Shown: positions 5,996 through 14,357 of the stretch, piece by piece | Layout: every line of letters starts with the position of its first letter | Position numbering within the stretch: the stretch's first letter is position 1 | Program-made: the position numbers and the translations under genes | NCBI GenBank assembly: GCA_965365465.1 | Contig: CBDUBU010000049.1 | Coordinates: 1-18,250, forward strand | Direction of reading: 5' to 3' | Length of the DNA stretch: 18,250 nt | Origin: CBDUBU01 sp965365465 | Lineage (GTDB): Bacteria > Bacteroidota > Rhodothermia > Rhodothermales > DASSAV01 | Notes under the pieces: generated by a model | Databases searched by the model: none | Told to the model about the DNA's origin: nothing | Seen by the model: the letters and a program-made list of their open reading frames with translations, nothing else

Positions 5996-8668
5996 TCAGG
6001 CTACGTCTACGGGCTGCTGGTTTTCCACAGACTCCTCCGGGAGGGGGGGCGCCGACTCAGCCTCGGTTGCCTCGTCCTCGTCAATCACGAAGCGGGTCAC
6101 GTCGGCGATGGCGTCCCCGTTTTTCAGGCTGATGAGGCGAACCCCCTGCGTATTGCGTCCGAGGGTGCTGATGTCGCCCACGTTCATACGGATCATCATG
6201 CCGTTCTGCGTGACGATCATGAGGTCATCGCCCCCCTCGACGCCCTTGATGGCAACGAGCGGCCCCGTTTTGACAGTGGTTTTCATGGTAAGGATGCCCT
6301 TACCGCCGCGACTTTGCAGCCGGTAATCCTCCAGCAGGCTGCGCTTGCCGTATCCGTTGGAACTGATGGCAAGCACCGAAAGGTTGCCGTTTTCCACGAC
6401 GATCATTCCGACGAGATGTTCATTCCGGCCCAGCGTCATCCCGCGAACGCCGCGTGTGTTGCGCCCCATGGGTCGGGTATCCTGCTCGTGGAACCGAATG
6501 GCCCGACCGCTGGATGAAGCAAGGATGACATGAGCGTCGCCGCTCGTGAGGTGCGCTTCCAGCAACTCATCCTCCTCCGTTATGGAGATAGCAATGATGC
6601 CGTCTGCCCGTGGGCGGCTGAATGCCTCCAGCGAAGTTTTCTTGACCATTCCCTGCCGCGTCGCCATGACGACATAGTGGTTTTCCAGAAACGCTGGATC
6701 CTGAAAGTCGTCCCTTGTGACGGCGAGCACGGCGCGGATCCTGTCTTCAGACTGGATCTGGATCAGGTTTCTGATGGATCTGCCCTTGCTGGTGCGGGCG
6801 CCCTCCGGGATTTCAAATACGCGCAGCCAGTAGCATTGGCCGTGATCCGTGAAGAAGAGCAGGTAATCATGGTTGTAGGATACGAACAGGTGCTCAATGT
6901 AGTCGTCATCGCGCATCCCGGAGCCGCGCATTCCCACACCGCCGCGTCCCTGCTGACGGTATTCCGTGGCGCTGGTGCGCTTGATAAGCCCCTGGTGGGT
7001 GATGCTCACGACGACCTGCTCATCCTCGATCAGGTCTTCGATGATGATGTCTCCACCGCCCGTGTAATCGATCTCGGTGCGGCGGGGGTCAGCATATTTC
7101 TGTTTGACATCCAGAAGCTCATCCTTTATAATCTGCATACGGAGCGGCTCATTGCCGAGGATGCTTTTGAGGCGCTCGATCAGCTTGAGGATGTCGCTGT
7201 ACTCCTCTTCGATTTTCCGGCGCTCCAGGCCGGTCAGGCGGCTCAGACGCAGGGCCAGAATAGCGTCGGCCTGCGCCTCAGACAGCCATGGTTTGCGCTG
7301 GTAGCGCGGTTCTGCATCCAGGCCGGTCGATTCTCCTTCGCCGGCCTCGCGTGGGGCCGTCAGCGCAACCGGCGGCTGGAGCGACAGGCCCATGCGCTCC
7401 AGTTGTTCGCGGGTGAGTCTGGCCGGATAAATGCCCTTTATCAGGTTTTCCCGCGCGGCATCAGTGTCTTCCGAATGCCGGATGATGCTGATTACGGCAT
7501 CGAGGTGGTCGAGCGCGAGGGTCAGCCCTTCCAGAATGTGCGCACGTTCTTCCGCCTTGCGCAATTCAAAGCGGGTGCGCCGGGTAACGACTTCGTGGCG
7601 GTGGTCTACGTAATGGCGAACGGCATCCCGCAACGTCAACGTGCGGGGGCGCCCGCCCACGAGCGCTACCATGTTCACGCCGAAAGTCTGCTGGAACTGG
7701 GTATACTTGTAAAGCTGGTTCAGAACGACTAGAGAAACGGCATCACGGCGCAGCTCGATGACGATGCGCATACCGTCCCGATCGCTTTCGTCGCGGAGGT
7801 CGCTGATGCCGTCGATTTTTTTGTCGCGCACGAGCATCGCCACCTTTTCGAGCAGCGCACTCTTGTTGACCTGGTAGGGGATCTCGGTTGCGATAAGCGC
7901 CATCCGTCCGGGTCGGATCTCCTCCTCGTGAAACTTTGCGCGGATAACGACGCGCCCCCGGCCTGTGAGATAGGCTTCCTGAACGCCGGCATACCCGTAG
8001 ATGATGCCTCCTGTGGGGAAATCCGGAGCCAGGCAATGCTGCATCAACTCCTTGATGCTGATGTCGTTGTCGTCGATGTAGGCCACGACGGCGTCGATGA
8101 CCTCGCGGACGTTGTGCGGAGGAATCTTCGTCGCCATGCCGACGGCGATGCCGTCTGACCCATTCACGAGCAAGTTCGGGATGGCTGCCGGAAGCACCTC
8201 CGGCTCCTGCAACGAGCCGTCGAAGTTCTCCTGGAAGTTTACCGTATCCTTCTCCAGGTCGCGCAGCATCTCCTCGGCGATGCGGGTCATACGGGCTTCG
8301 GTGTATCGCATGGCCGCCGCCGAGTCGCCATCCACCGAGCCGAAGTTGCCCTGTCCGTCAACGAGAGGGTAACGCATGGAGAAATCCTGCGCCATGCGCA
8401 CCATCGTATCGTAAACTGCCGAATCGCCGTGCGGGTGGTACTTGCCCAGGACTTCACCGACGATACGCGCGCTTTTCTTGTGCGCGCTTCCGGCCGTCAG
8501 GCCCAACTCGCTCATGCCATAGAGCACGCGGCGATGCACCGGCTTCAAACCGTCCCGCGCATCCGGCAGGGCGCGGCTGACAATCACCGACATTGAATAG
8601 TCGATGTAGGAGGACTTCATTTCCTCCGTTATGTTGATCGGGATAACCCGTTTTTTTTCCTGTTCCAT
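5996..8668 (-). CDS. gyrA: DNA gyrase subunit A
   Basis: Breakage-reunion subunit of the A2B2 gyrase that introduces negative supercoils. It is full length at 890 residues. The N-terminus numbers exactly like E. coli GyrA: Ser83 and Asp87 in HGDSAVYDTM (quinolone-resistance region, both in the sensitive form) and catalytic Tyr122 in AMRYTEARMT. The winged-helix start IPINITEEMKSSYIDYSMS, the tower and coiled-coil with QADAILALRLSRLTGLE (465-481), and the six-blade C-terminal DNA-wrapping domain follow. The GyrA box is QGRGGVG (573-579) against the consensus QRRGGKG. A polar insert with EAGEGESTGLDAEP (441-454) precedes the coiled coil, and the last 25 or so residues are an acidic tail. The presence of the box and wrapping domain favours GyrA over ParC. 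ATG 8668 fits the family start. gyrB is not in the window. Confidence 0.97.
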   Translation of the reverse strand: MEQEKKRVIPINITEEMKSSYIDYSMSVIVSRALPDARDGLKPVHRRVLYGMSELGLTAGSAHKKSARIVGEVLGKYHPHGDSAVYDTMVRMAQDFSMRYPLVDGQGNFGSVDGDSAAAMRYTEARMTRIAEEMLRDLEKDTVNFQENFDGSLQEPEVLPAAIPNLLVNGSDGIAVGMATKIPPHNVREVIDAVVAYIDDNDISIKELMQHCLAPDFPTGGIIYGYAGVQEAYLTGRGRVVIRAKFHEEEIRPGRMALIATEIPYQVNKSALLEKVAMLVRDKKIDGISDLRDESDRDGMRIVIELRRDAVSLVVLNQLYKYTQFQQTFGVNMVALVGGRPRTLTLRDAVRHYVDHRHEVVTRRTRFELRKAEERAHILEGLTLALDHLDAVISIIRHSEDTDAARENLIKGIYPARLTREQLERMGLSLQPPVALTAPREAGEGESTGLDAEPRYQRKPWLSEAQADAILALRLSRLTGLERRKIEEEYSDILKLIERLKSILGNEPLRMQIIKDELLDVKQKYADPRRTEIDYTGGGDIIIEDLIEDEQVVVSITHQGLIKRTSATEYRQQGRGGVGMRGSGMRDDDYIEHLFVSYNHDYLLFFTDHGQCYWLRVFEIPEGARTSKGRSIRNLIQIQSEDRIRAVLAVTRDDFQDPAFLENHYVVMATRQGMVKKTSLEAFSRPRADGIIAISITEEDELLEAHLTSGDAHVILASSSGRAIRFHEQDTRPMGRNTRGVRGMTLGRNEHLVGMIVVENGNLSVLAISSNGYGKRSLLEDYRLQSRGGKGILTMKTTVKTGPLVAIKGVEGGDDLMIVTQNGMMIRMNVGDISTLGRNTQGVRLISLKNGDAIADVTRFVIDEDEATEAESAPPLPEESVENQQPVDVA

Positions 8669-9012
8669 CTAGATGTTTATGTGTACGCAGCAGTCTTGAC
8701 ATTCAACACGATCATGCACGTCGTGGGCGCATATTCCAACCCATAAAAATACGAAATAAACAGTACAACCTCTAGGCTGTGAGAAGAAGAATATTAGGTG
8801 CAAAACCGACTGTTTTTAATACGTTTAATTGCAGAAATAGATTCCGGGTTGACGATGCACGCGGGCTGGATAATCGGCGATTTTGGCCGTGTTCGGGGCG
8901 CATCGGGAGAGGGCGGTACAGTCGCCGGCATACGTCAAAAAAAGAGCGTGGTCTGCGCCGGCAAACCACGCTTGCTACCTTTCAAAAGTCCGGGTGCGAG
9001 AAGCGTTCTCAA
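8669..9012. other. Gap between gyrA and the isomerase gene: gyrA leader/promoter region
   Basis: This gap holds the minus-strand upstream region of gyrA and, at its right end, the terminator of the isomerase-like gene. The part next to gyrA is AT-rich (8740-8830). On the minus strand it contains TTGTAC (8768-8763) and, 17 bases on, TATGGGTTGG (8745-8736), a weak match to a -33/-7 pair. CACGA (8707-8711) and TCGTG (8721-8725) form a small inverted repeat in the probable leader. I see no convincing small gene: the short open frames here lack family features or ribosome sites. Confidence 0.4.
8937..8972 (-). terminator. Intrinsic terminator of the isomerase-like gene
   Basis: On the minus strand AGCGTGGT (8972-8965) pairs with ACCACGCT (8952-8945). 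One mismatch and three more pairs close on a GCCG/CGGC tetraloop. Seven Ts follow (8943-8937) after one C. It lies about 40 bases after the stop at 9013, the expected place for the end of that transcript. Confidence 0.88.
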
Positions 9013-9882
9013 TCAGACATCGCAGATGGCAACGGCTTCCTTGAGCGAGGTCACAGGATCTCGCGTAGGTATAAACTCCTGCGCAACGAAACCCTGAAAA
9101 CCTGTGTCTTTTATGGCCCGCATGATTGCCGGATAGTATAGCTCCTGCGTCTCGTCAATTTCGTTACGGCCGGGGTTGCCTCCTGTGTGGTAATGGCCGA
9201 AATACTGATGATTATCCCGGATGGTGCGGATGACATCACCCTCCATGATTTGCATGTGGTAAATGTCATACAGGAGTTTGAACCGTTCCGAGCCTACACG
9301 TTTCACGAGTTCGACTCCCCAGGGCGTGCGGTCGCACATATAGTCCGGATGGTTTACCTTGCTGTTGAGCAGTTCCATGCAGACATTGATGTTATGCTTT
9401 TCTGCGGTCGCCATGATCTGTTTCAGGCCGAGGGCGCAGTTTTCCAGGCCCTGCTCGTCGTCCATGCCCCTTCGGTCGCCTGAAAACGTGATGACGCTCG
9501 GATATCCGGCATTGGCTACGGCTGCAATGCGGTCCTTGAAGGCAGGGATGAGCTTCTCGTGGTTTTCGACGCGGTTCCACCCGTCCGAGATGGTGCTCGG
9601 GCCGTTCGCCATCGCGCAAATCAGGTCATGCTTGCTGAGGGCGGGCCAGTCCTGTGGGTCAAGGAGTTCTACGGATTGCATCCCTATTTTCTTTGCCGCA
9701 GCAGCAAGCTCCTCGACACTCATGTCCGGATAACACCACTTGCAGACCGAGTGTTTGATGTTGCCTTCAAGATGGGAGGAGGGAGCAGCCTTTAGCGGAT
9801 CCGGAAAAGCCGATACACCAGCCAGGGCGGCTGCGCCGGCCATTGTCTGAATGGCGGCGCGACGGGATAGTTTTTCTGACAT
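9013..9882 (-). CDS. Tat-exported sugar isomerase/epimerase-like TIM-barrel (hydroxypyruvate isomerase type)
   Basis: A 289-residue protein with a twin-arginine signal (SRRAAI at 6-11, then a small-residue hydrophobic stretch to about 26), so it is probably exported folded. The remainder is an AP-endonuclease-2/xylose-isomerase-type TIM barrel of the hydroxypyruvate-isomerase group. Probable metal ligands and acid residues fall in the usual places: Glu170 (CMELLNSK), Asp206 (LYDIYHMQ), His230 or His232 (GHYHTGGNPGRNEID) and Glu269 (AQEFIP). The substrate is unknown; exported relatives act on sugars or inositols, and the hydroxypyruvate name is a family label. ATG 9882 directly precedes the Tat signal. 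The frame is open to a GTG at 9930, which would put 16 residues before the signal and is less likely. It diverges from the secreted hydrolase gene. Confidence 0.85.
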   Translation of the reverse strand: MSEKLSRRAAIQTMAGAAALAGVSAFPDPLKAAPSSHLEGNIKHSVCKWCYPDMSVEELAAAAKKIGMQSVELLDPQDWPALSKHDLICAMANGPSTISDGWNRVENHEKLIPAFKDRIAAVANAGYPSVITFSGDRRGMDDEQGLENCALGLKQIMATAEKHNINVCMELLNSKVNHPDYMCDRTPWGVELVKRVGSERFKLLYDIYHMQIMEGDVIRTIRDNHQYFGHYHTGGNPGRNEIDETQELYYPAIMRAIKDTGFQGFVAQEFIPTRDPVTSLKEAVAICDV

Positions 9883-10182
9883 GACTGTTTTTGCTTGCGT
9901 GGTTGGGATACCTTCAATGTAGGGAAACACACCGATAATGCCGCAGGTATTTCCTCGTTATTATCCGGTTTTTAGAGTTGGTTTAGCAAGTAGAAGTCTG
10001 TTGCAGCGTAGACACGAGCAAGCTGCGAGCGCCTGCTGCCGTTATGGCATAGGGCTTCACTACGCTCAGCATGGAACGTCGAATAAAGACTGCCGCACCT
10101 TACCCGACGTGTTATCTTGAGCGTCCACGTGAAGAGTCTTTATTTTAATCCCGGCCTCTGAAATTTTAACGTTCACAACCAG
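9883..10182. other. Divergent spacer between isomerase and hydrolase genes
   Basis: This 300-base spacer should hold promoters for both flanking genes. It contains the inverted-repeat patch listed separately (10051-10144). TTGAGC (10117-10122) and TATTTT (10141-10146), 18 bases apart, could be a weak plus-strand promoter for the hydrolase. GCAGC/GCTGC near 10004-10025 is a further weak palindrome. I find no gene, and no RNA family that I recognise. Confidence 0.35.
10051..10144. repeat. Imperfect inverted repeats sharing a TGAGCGT..GTGAAG core, plus a perfect 10-base inverted repeat
   Basis: The reverse complement of 10051-10080 and the direct sequence 10106-10139 share GACGT, then TGAGCGT, then GTGAAG in the same order, so two related 30-base units face each other. 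Interleaved with them, AATAAAGACT (10082-10091) is exactly inverted at 10135-10144 (AGTCTTTATT). The core resembles dispersed intergenic repeats common in Bacteroidota chromosomes, but I can see only this pair. It may be a decayed small mobile element or a structured leader of the hydrolase mRNA. Confidence 0.5.
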
Positions 10183-11106
10183 ATGAAAGATAAGAACATA
10201 ACCCTATTCAAGATAGGTGTTTCGTTGCTCCTGTTGCTCTGTTTTCAGGTAAGTGGGGCTATTGGGAGTTTTGCCCAGGAAGCAGAGCCGACGGTTTTGC
10301 TGCTCTGGCCCGAGGGTGCGCCGGGGGCGCAGGGAACTGAACCGGAAGACCAGCCTTCGATCACGCTGTACCCGGCTTCCCCGGATCTTGCAAACGGTTC
10401 TGCCGTGGTTGTGTGCCCGGGTGGTGGGTATGCCCATCTGGCTATGGATCACGAGGGCAGACAGGTGGCTGAATGGCTAAATACGATCGGCGTATCTGCC
10501 TATGTGCTCAAGTACCGTCTTGGGCCCAGATACCATCATCCCGCTCCGCTTCTCGATGCGCAACGCGCCATCCGGACGGTGCGCTCACACGCCGGTGAAT
10601 GGAACCTGGACCCGTCGCGGATAGGGATTCTCGGCTTTTCCGCAGGAGGGCACCTTACTACGACGGCCGGCACACACCTTGACGACGGGGATGCAACGGC
10701 TTCTGATCCGGTTGACCAAGTCAGCTCACGACCCGATTTTATGATTCCGATCTACCCGGTAGTCTCCCTGGTTGCTGAATACACGCACCAGGGGTCAAAG
10801 CTTCATCTGCTTGGCGAGAACCACGATGATGATCTTGCCCGGCAGTTATCGAATGAAACGCAGGTGACCCCGCGTACGCCGCCTACTTTTCTCGTGCATA
10901 CCACCGACGACACGGTGGTTCCCGTGGAGAACAGCATCGTTTTCTATCAGGCGCTCAGGAATGCCGGGGTTCCGGTGGAAATGCATATTTTTGAAACTGG
11001 CCCTCACGGTTTCGGGCTGGCCCCTGATAATCCGGTTCTTTCCATGTGGTCTCAACTCTGTGAAGCATGGCTTCGCAGCCAGGGCCTTTTAGACCGGGAC
11101 AGGTAG
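10183..11106 (+). CDS. Secreted alpha/beta-hydrolase, acetylxylan-esterase-like
   Basis: Exported esterase-type enzyme of 307 residues with a signal peptide (hydrophobic 8-28, cleavage near SFAQ at 29-32). The fold markers of the BD-FAE/acetyl-esterase group are all present: oxyanion loop VVCPGGGYAHLA (76-87), nucleophile elbow GFSAGG (Ser153), acid HTTDDTVVP (Asp242 or 243), and catalytic His275 in GPHGFGL. The start of the mature part, LLLWPEGAPGAQG, is typical of proteins annotated as acetylxylan esterase or 'xylanase B-like' (a misnomer for an esterase). Likely role: removing acetyl or similar ester groups from plant or algal polysaccharides or oligosaccharides outside the cytoplasm. The exact substrate cannot be read from sequence. 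ATG 10183 begins the signal peptide; no Shine-Dalgarno. It is monocistronic and converges on gltA. Confidence 0.87.
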   Translation: MKDKNITLFKIGVSLLLLLCFQVSGAIGSFAQEAEPTVLLLWPEGAPGAQGTEPEDQPSITLYPASPDLANGSAVVVCPGGGYAHLAMDHEGRQVAEWLNTIGVSAYVLKYRLGPRYHHPAPLLDAQRAIRTVRSHAGEWNLDPSRIGILGFSAGGHLTTTAGTHLDDGDATASDPVDQVSSRPDFMIPIYPVVSLVAEYTHQGSKLHLLGENHDDDLARQLSNETQVTPRTPPTFLVHTTDDTVVPVENSIVFYQALRNAGVPVEMHIFETGPHGFGLAPDNPVLSMWSQLCEAWLRSQGLLDRDR

Positions 11107-11149
11107 CAAGCGAAATTCGTATTCCTTCCGCTTTGCCCGACAGGCTCAT

Positions 11150-11192
11150 AAAAAAGGGGGAATTGCTATGGCGTTGTAGCAACTCCCCCTTT
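11150..11192. terminator. Terminator between hydrolase gene and gltA
   Basis: AAAGGGGGA (11153-11161) pairs with TCCCCCTTT (11184-11192). After one mismatch TTGCTA (11163-11168) pairs with TAGCAA (11177-11182) around an eight-base loop, making about 15 pairs. On the minus strand the stem is followed by six Ts (11155-11150), so it clearly ends gltA. On the plus strand only three Ts follow, giving a weaker stop for the hydrolase transcript. Confidence 0.88.
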
Positions 11193-11213
11193 CAGCTTCA
11201 GCACGAATAACTG

Positions 11214-12512
<1,299 letters not shown>

Positions 12513-13029
12513 AGAGTCAACCGATGGTAAGACAAATGTTAAAAATGGCATGGCTCCACAAGGTTGGATGCCCCGCCCGGGGTTATTTCCGTTCCCGCCC
12601 CTTCTGACAGGGGCTGGTAAGCCTAGATTGTCGCTGCCGACCCAACGTACGAGAGAACATAAGAAGAAAAACACGAATCATAAACCTGCAACTCCGGAAG
12701 GAGACGCATTATCGGAAGACCGTCGCTTTTTCTTTTCAGAGGTTTTTCCGGCCGGCGCCTTATCTGGTAATCTGGATACGCTCAAACAAACGTCAGGTTT
12801 TGTCTGTATGCGCCAAAAGGCGGATAAAACGGCACAAATATCACCGGAGAGGGGTAGTGCGGGCCTCGTTTCTCTTTCTTCAAGTTGCAACGCGCTGTAA
12901 CCTGTTCAGGCAGGCTCCGTAGTCTGGGGCAGAACGGATCAACAAAGATTGAGAGGCCGCAGGGTGTTTGCCGGAAGTGATGAAGGCGGTCTCGTGCAAT
13001 GATAATTAAACAGGATCAGAGAGGCCCCT
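12513..13029. other. 517-base gap between gltA and tonB
   Basis: This spacer separates two divergent genes. It contains the gltA promoter candidate listed separately and small GC hairpins, such as GCCCC/GGGGC at 12597-12614 and CGCC-aaaa-GGCG near 12813-12824. Just before tonB is GATAATTAAAC (13001-13011), which could be a -10 region. Open frames of 70 to 180 codons cross it on both strands, but they have no recognisable domains, and one simply extends across the gltA promoter. I see no tRNA-like cloverleaf, no repeats and no mobile-element ends. Confidence 0.4.
12533..12561 (-). promoter_or_regulatory. Candidate Bacteroidota-type promoter of gltA
   Basis: On the minus strand TTG (12561-12559) is followed about 18 bases later by AACATTTG (12540-12533). 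This is seven of eight positions of the Bacteroidota -7 element TAnnTTTG, with a near-standard gap to a -33 TTG. It ends 20 bases before the gltA ATG, which would give a very short leader. It was recognised by eye only. Confidence 0.35.
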
Positions 13030-13833
13030 ATGCAACGCTCCTACTTTCGCTTCGTAGGCATATACGCCGGACAGGAAAACCGGGACAAACCGGTGCGTCT
13101 TCGGGATAACCCTGCAACGGACTGGCGTCTGAAACGAGACGAGGTTTCAATTCTGCCTTACAAGAACAAAGGCAAAAACATAAAAGATCAATACCGGAGC
13201 ACCGTATTGTTCGGGTTGACGCTGTCTTTGCTATTCATGGTGCTTCTGTTCGAGGCTCCTCTGCACAAAGCGACTACACGCGCCATTCAGCTTGCTGAAC
13301 AGGAAGTCGTTACCCTGGAAGAAATAGTGCAGACAAAGCAGATGCAACAGCCGCCTGCCCCCCCGCGTCCTCCGGTCCCCGTAGAAGTGCCTGATGACGA
13401 AGTGCTCGCCGAGGCCGATCTGGACCTGGATGCTACGCTGGACATCATGGACCCCGTTCGGGATCTTCCTCCACCTCCGCGCAGCGCCGCCCCTGCCGCC
13501 AAATCGGTTGAGCAGGAAAAGGCATCCGATGAAATCTTTGTAGTTGTCGAGGATATGCCGGAAATCATTGGCGGGACCGCATCGCTTTATAAAAATCTCA
13601 AGTACCCGGAGATGGCCCGGAAGGCCAGCGTAGAAGGGCTTGTCGTGGTGCAGGTCGTGATAGAACCTGACGGGTCGCCTACCAACCCGGAAGTCGTTCG
13701 CTCACCCAGTGCAGCGCTAGATGAAGCTGCGGTGGAGGCCGTTATGATGCTGCGTTTCAAGCCGGGAATGCAGCGAGGCAAGCCGGTGCGCACGAAGTTT
13801 GCGCTTCCCGTGCGTTTCCAGTTGACGGCGTAA
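13030..13833 (+). CDS. tonB: TonB energy transducer
   Basis: Couples the proton-motive force, with ExbB/ExbD, to outer-membrane TonB-dependent receptors. Of 267 residues, 1-56 are a basic, presumably cytoplasmic segment and 57-74 a single membrane helix (STVLFGLTLSLLFMVLLF). Residues 106-152 are a Pro-rich periplasmic spacer interrupted by an acidic run (DDEVLAEADLDLD). Residues about 180-267 form the TonB C-terminal domain, with YPEMARKASVEGLVVVQVVIE, the GSPTNPEVVRS turn, LDEAAVEAVMMLRFKPG and a final strand FALPVRFQL. ATG 13030 has a good GAGAGG site (13019-13024). The 56-residue cytoplasmic lead is longer than in classical TonB. exbB/exbD are not adjacent. A receptor that could be its client is encoded at the right edge. 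The symbol is the family name; several paralogues are likely in the genome. Confidence 0.9.
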   Translation: MQRSYFRFVGIYAGQENRDKPVRLRDNPATDWRLKRDEVSILPYKNKGKNIKDQYRSTVLFGLTLSLLFMVLLFEAPLHKATTRAIQLAEQEVVTLEEIVQTKQMQQPPAPPRPPVPVEVPDDEVLAEADLDLDATLDIMDPVRDLPPPPRSAAPAAKSVEQEKASDEIFVVVEDMPEIIGGTASLYKNLKYPEMARKASVEGLVVVQVVIEPDGSPTNPEVVRSPSAALDEAAVEAVMMLRFKPGMQRGKPVRTKFALPVRFQLTA

Positions 13834-14080
13834 TGACAGTCCAGGCAGGGTCTTCCCGTAAAGCGCAACCCTATAGACGGGGGCGCCTGGCCACACAAGC
13901 CAGAAAAAGGCTGGGATATGTATCCAGTTCTTCACCGTTAAGCGTTTATTGCTACAGAACTATTGGCATACATTGAGGTGTTTACTTGTGTGAAGACTGA
14001 GTGAAATCCTGTCGTGCAAAAGGATCTGGAGAATCCTCAGGCTTTGTGAGTGCTGCGCTAAACTTATAACCTGAAAGGGT

Positions 14081-14086
14081 GGAGGG
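14081..14086 (+). promoter_or_regulatory. Strong Shine-Dalgarno of the lmo0937-type gene
   Basis: GGAGGG lies seven bases before ATG 14094. It fixes the start of an otherwise easily missed 48-codon gene and stands out in a window where most genes lack such a site. Confidence 0.75.
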
Positions 14087-14093
14087 TCAACAA

Positions 14094-14240
14094 ATGCTCT
14101 GGACGATAATCATTATCCTGCTGGTTCTGTGGCTTCTCGGGTTCATATCAGGTACACTAGGTGGGCTTATTCACATTCTTCTGGTCATTGCGGTTATCGT
14201 ATTGATTATTAATCTTGTACGCGGCCGCCGGGTAGTTTAG
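14094..14240 (+). CDS. Small lmo0937-family membrane protein, 48 residues
   Basis: This is a 48-residue, almost wholly hydrophobic peptide: MLWTIIIILLVLWLLGF, a short Gly-rich turn (SGTLGGLIH), a second hydrophobic run, and the basic tail NLVRGRRVV. It should form a two-helix hairpin in the inner membrane. The sequence matches the lmo0937 family of very short membrane proteins, recognised by the MLWTI start, the WLLG and GGxIHILLVIA blocks and the final GRR. Function is unknown; many relatives sit among stress or envelope genes, so a stress role is only a guess. A strong GGAGGG site precedes the ATG. It lies 260 bases after tonB and 117 before the diadenylate cyclase gene, with a large hairpin in between, so it may be transcribed alone. 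Confidence 0.88.
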   Translation: MLWTIIIILLVLWLLGFISGTLGGLIHILLVIAVIVLIINLVRGRRVV

Positions 14241-14280
14241 GAAGCCGGTAATAGCTGTCTTGCAGGTGTTCTCTGCAGGT

Positions 14281-14325
14281 AGAAGGGCGGGAAGGAAGGA
14301 GACGAGCCTTCTTTTCCGCCCTTCT
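14281..14325. terminator. Large 19-bp hairpin between the lmo0937-type gene and the cyclase gene
   Basis: Bases 14281-14299 and 14307-14325 pair along their full 19 positions, counting two G-U wobbles on the plus-strand RNA, around the seven-base loop AGACGAG. One arm is almost pure purine, the other almost pure pyrimidine. No T-run follows on either strand. It lies 40 bases after the small membrane protein gene and 32 bases before the cyclase ATG. It could be a terminator, an RNase barrier or a leader structure of the cyclase mRNA. Confidence 0.6.
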
Positions 14326-14357
14326 CATGCTCTTGATGTTTGAAACTTCGGAGGGGT

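Noticed and set aside
6530..7732. 400-codon open frame on the plus strand, antisense to gyrA
   Set aside because: It lies wholly within the strongly conserved gyrA and its translation has no domain-like features. Long shadow frames are expected opposite high-GC coding sequence.
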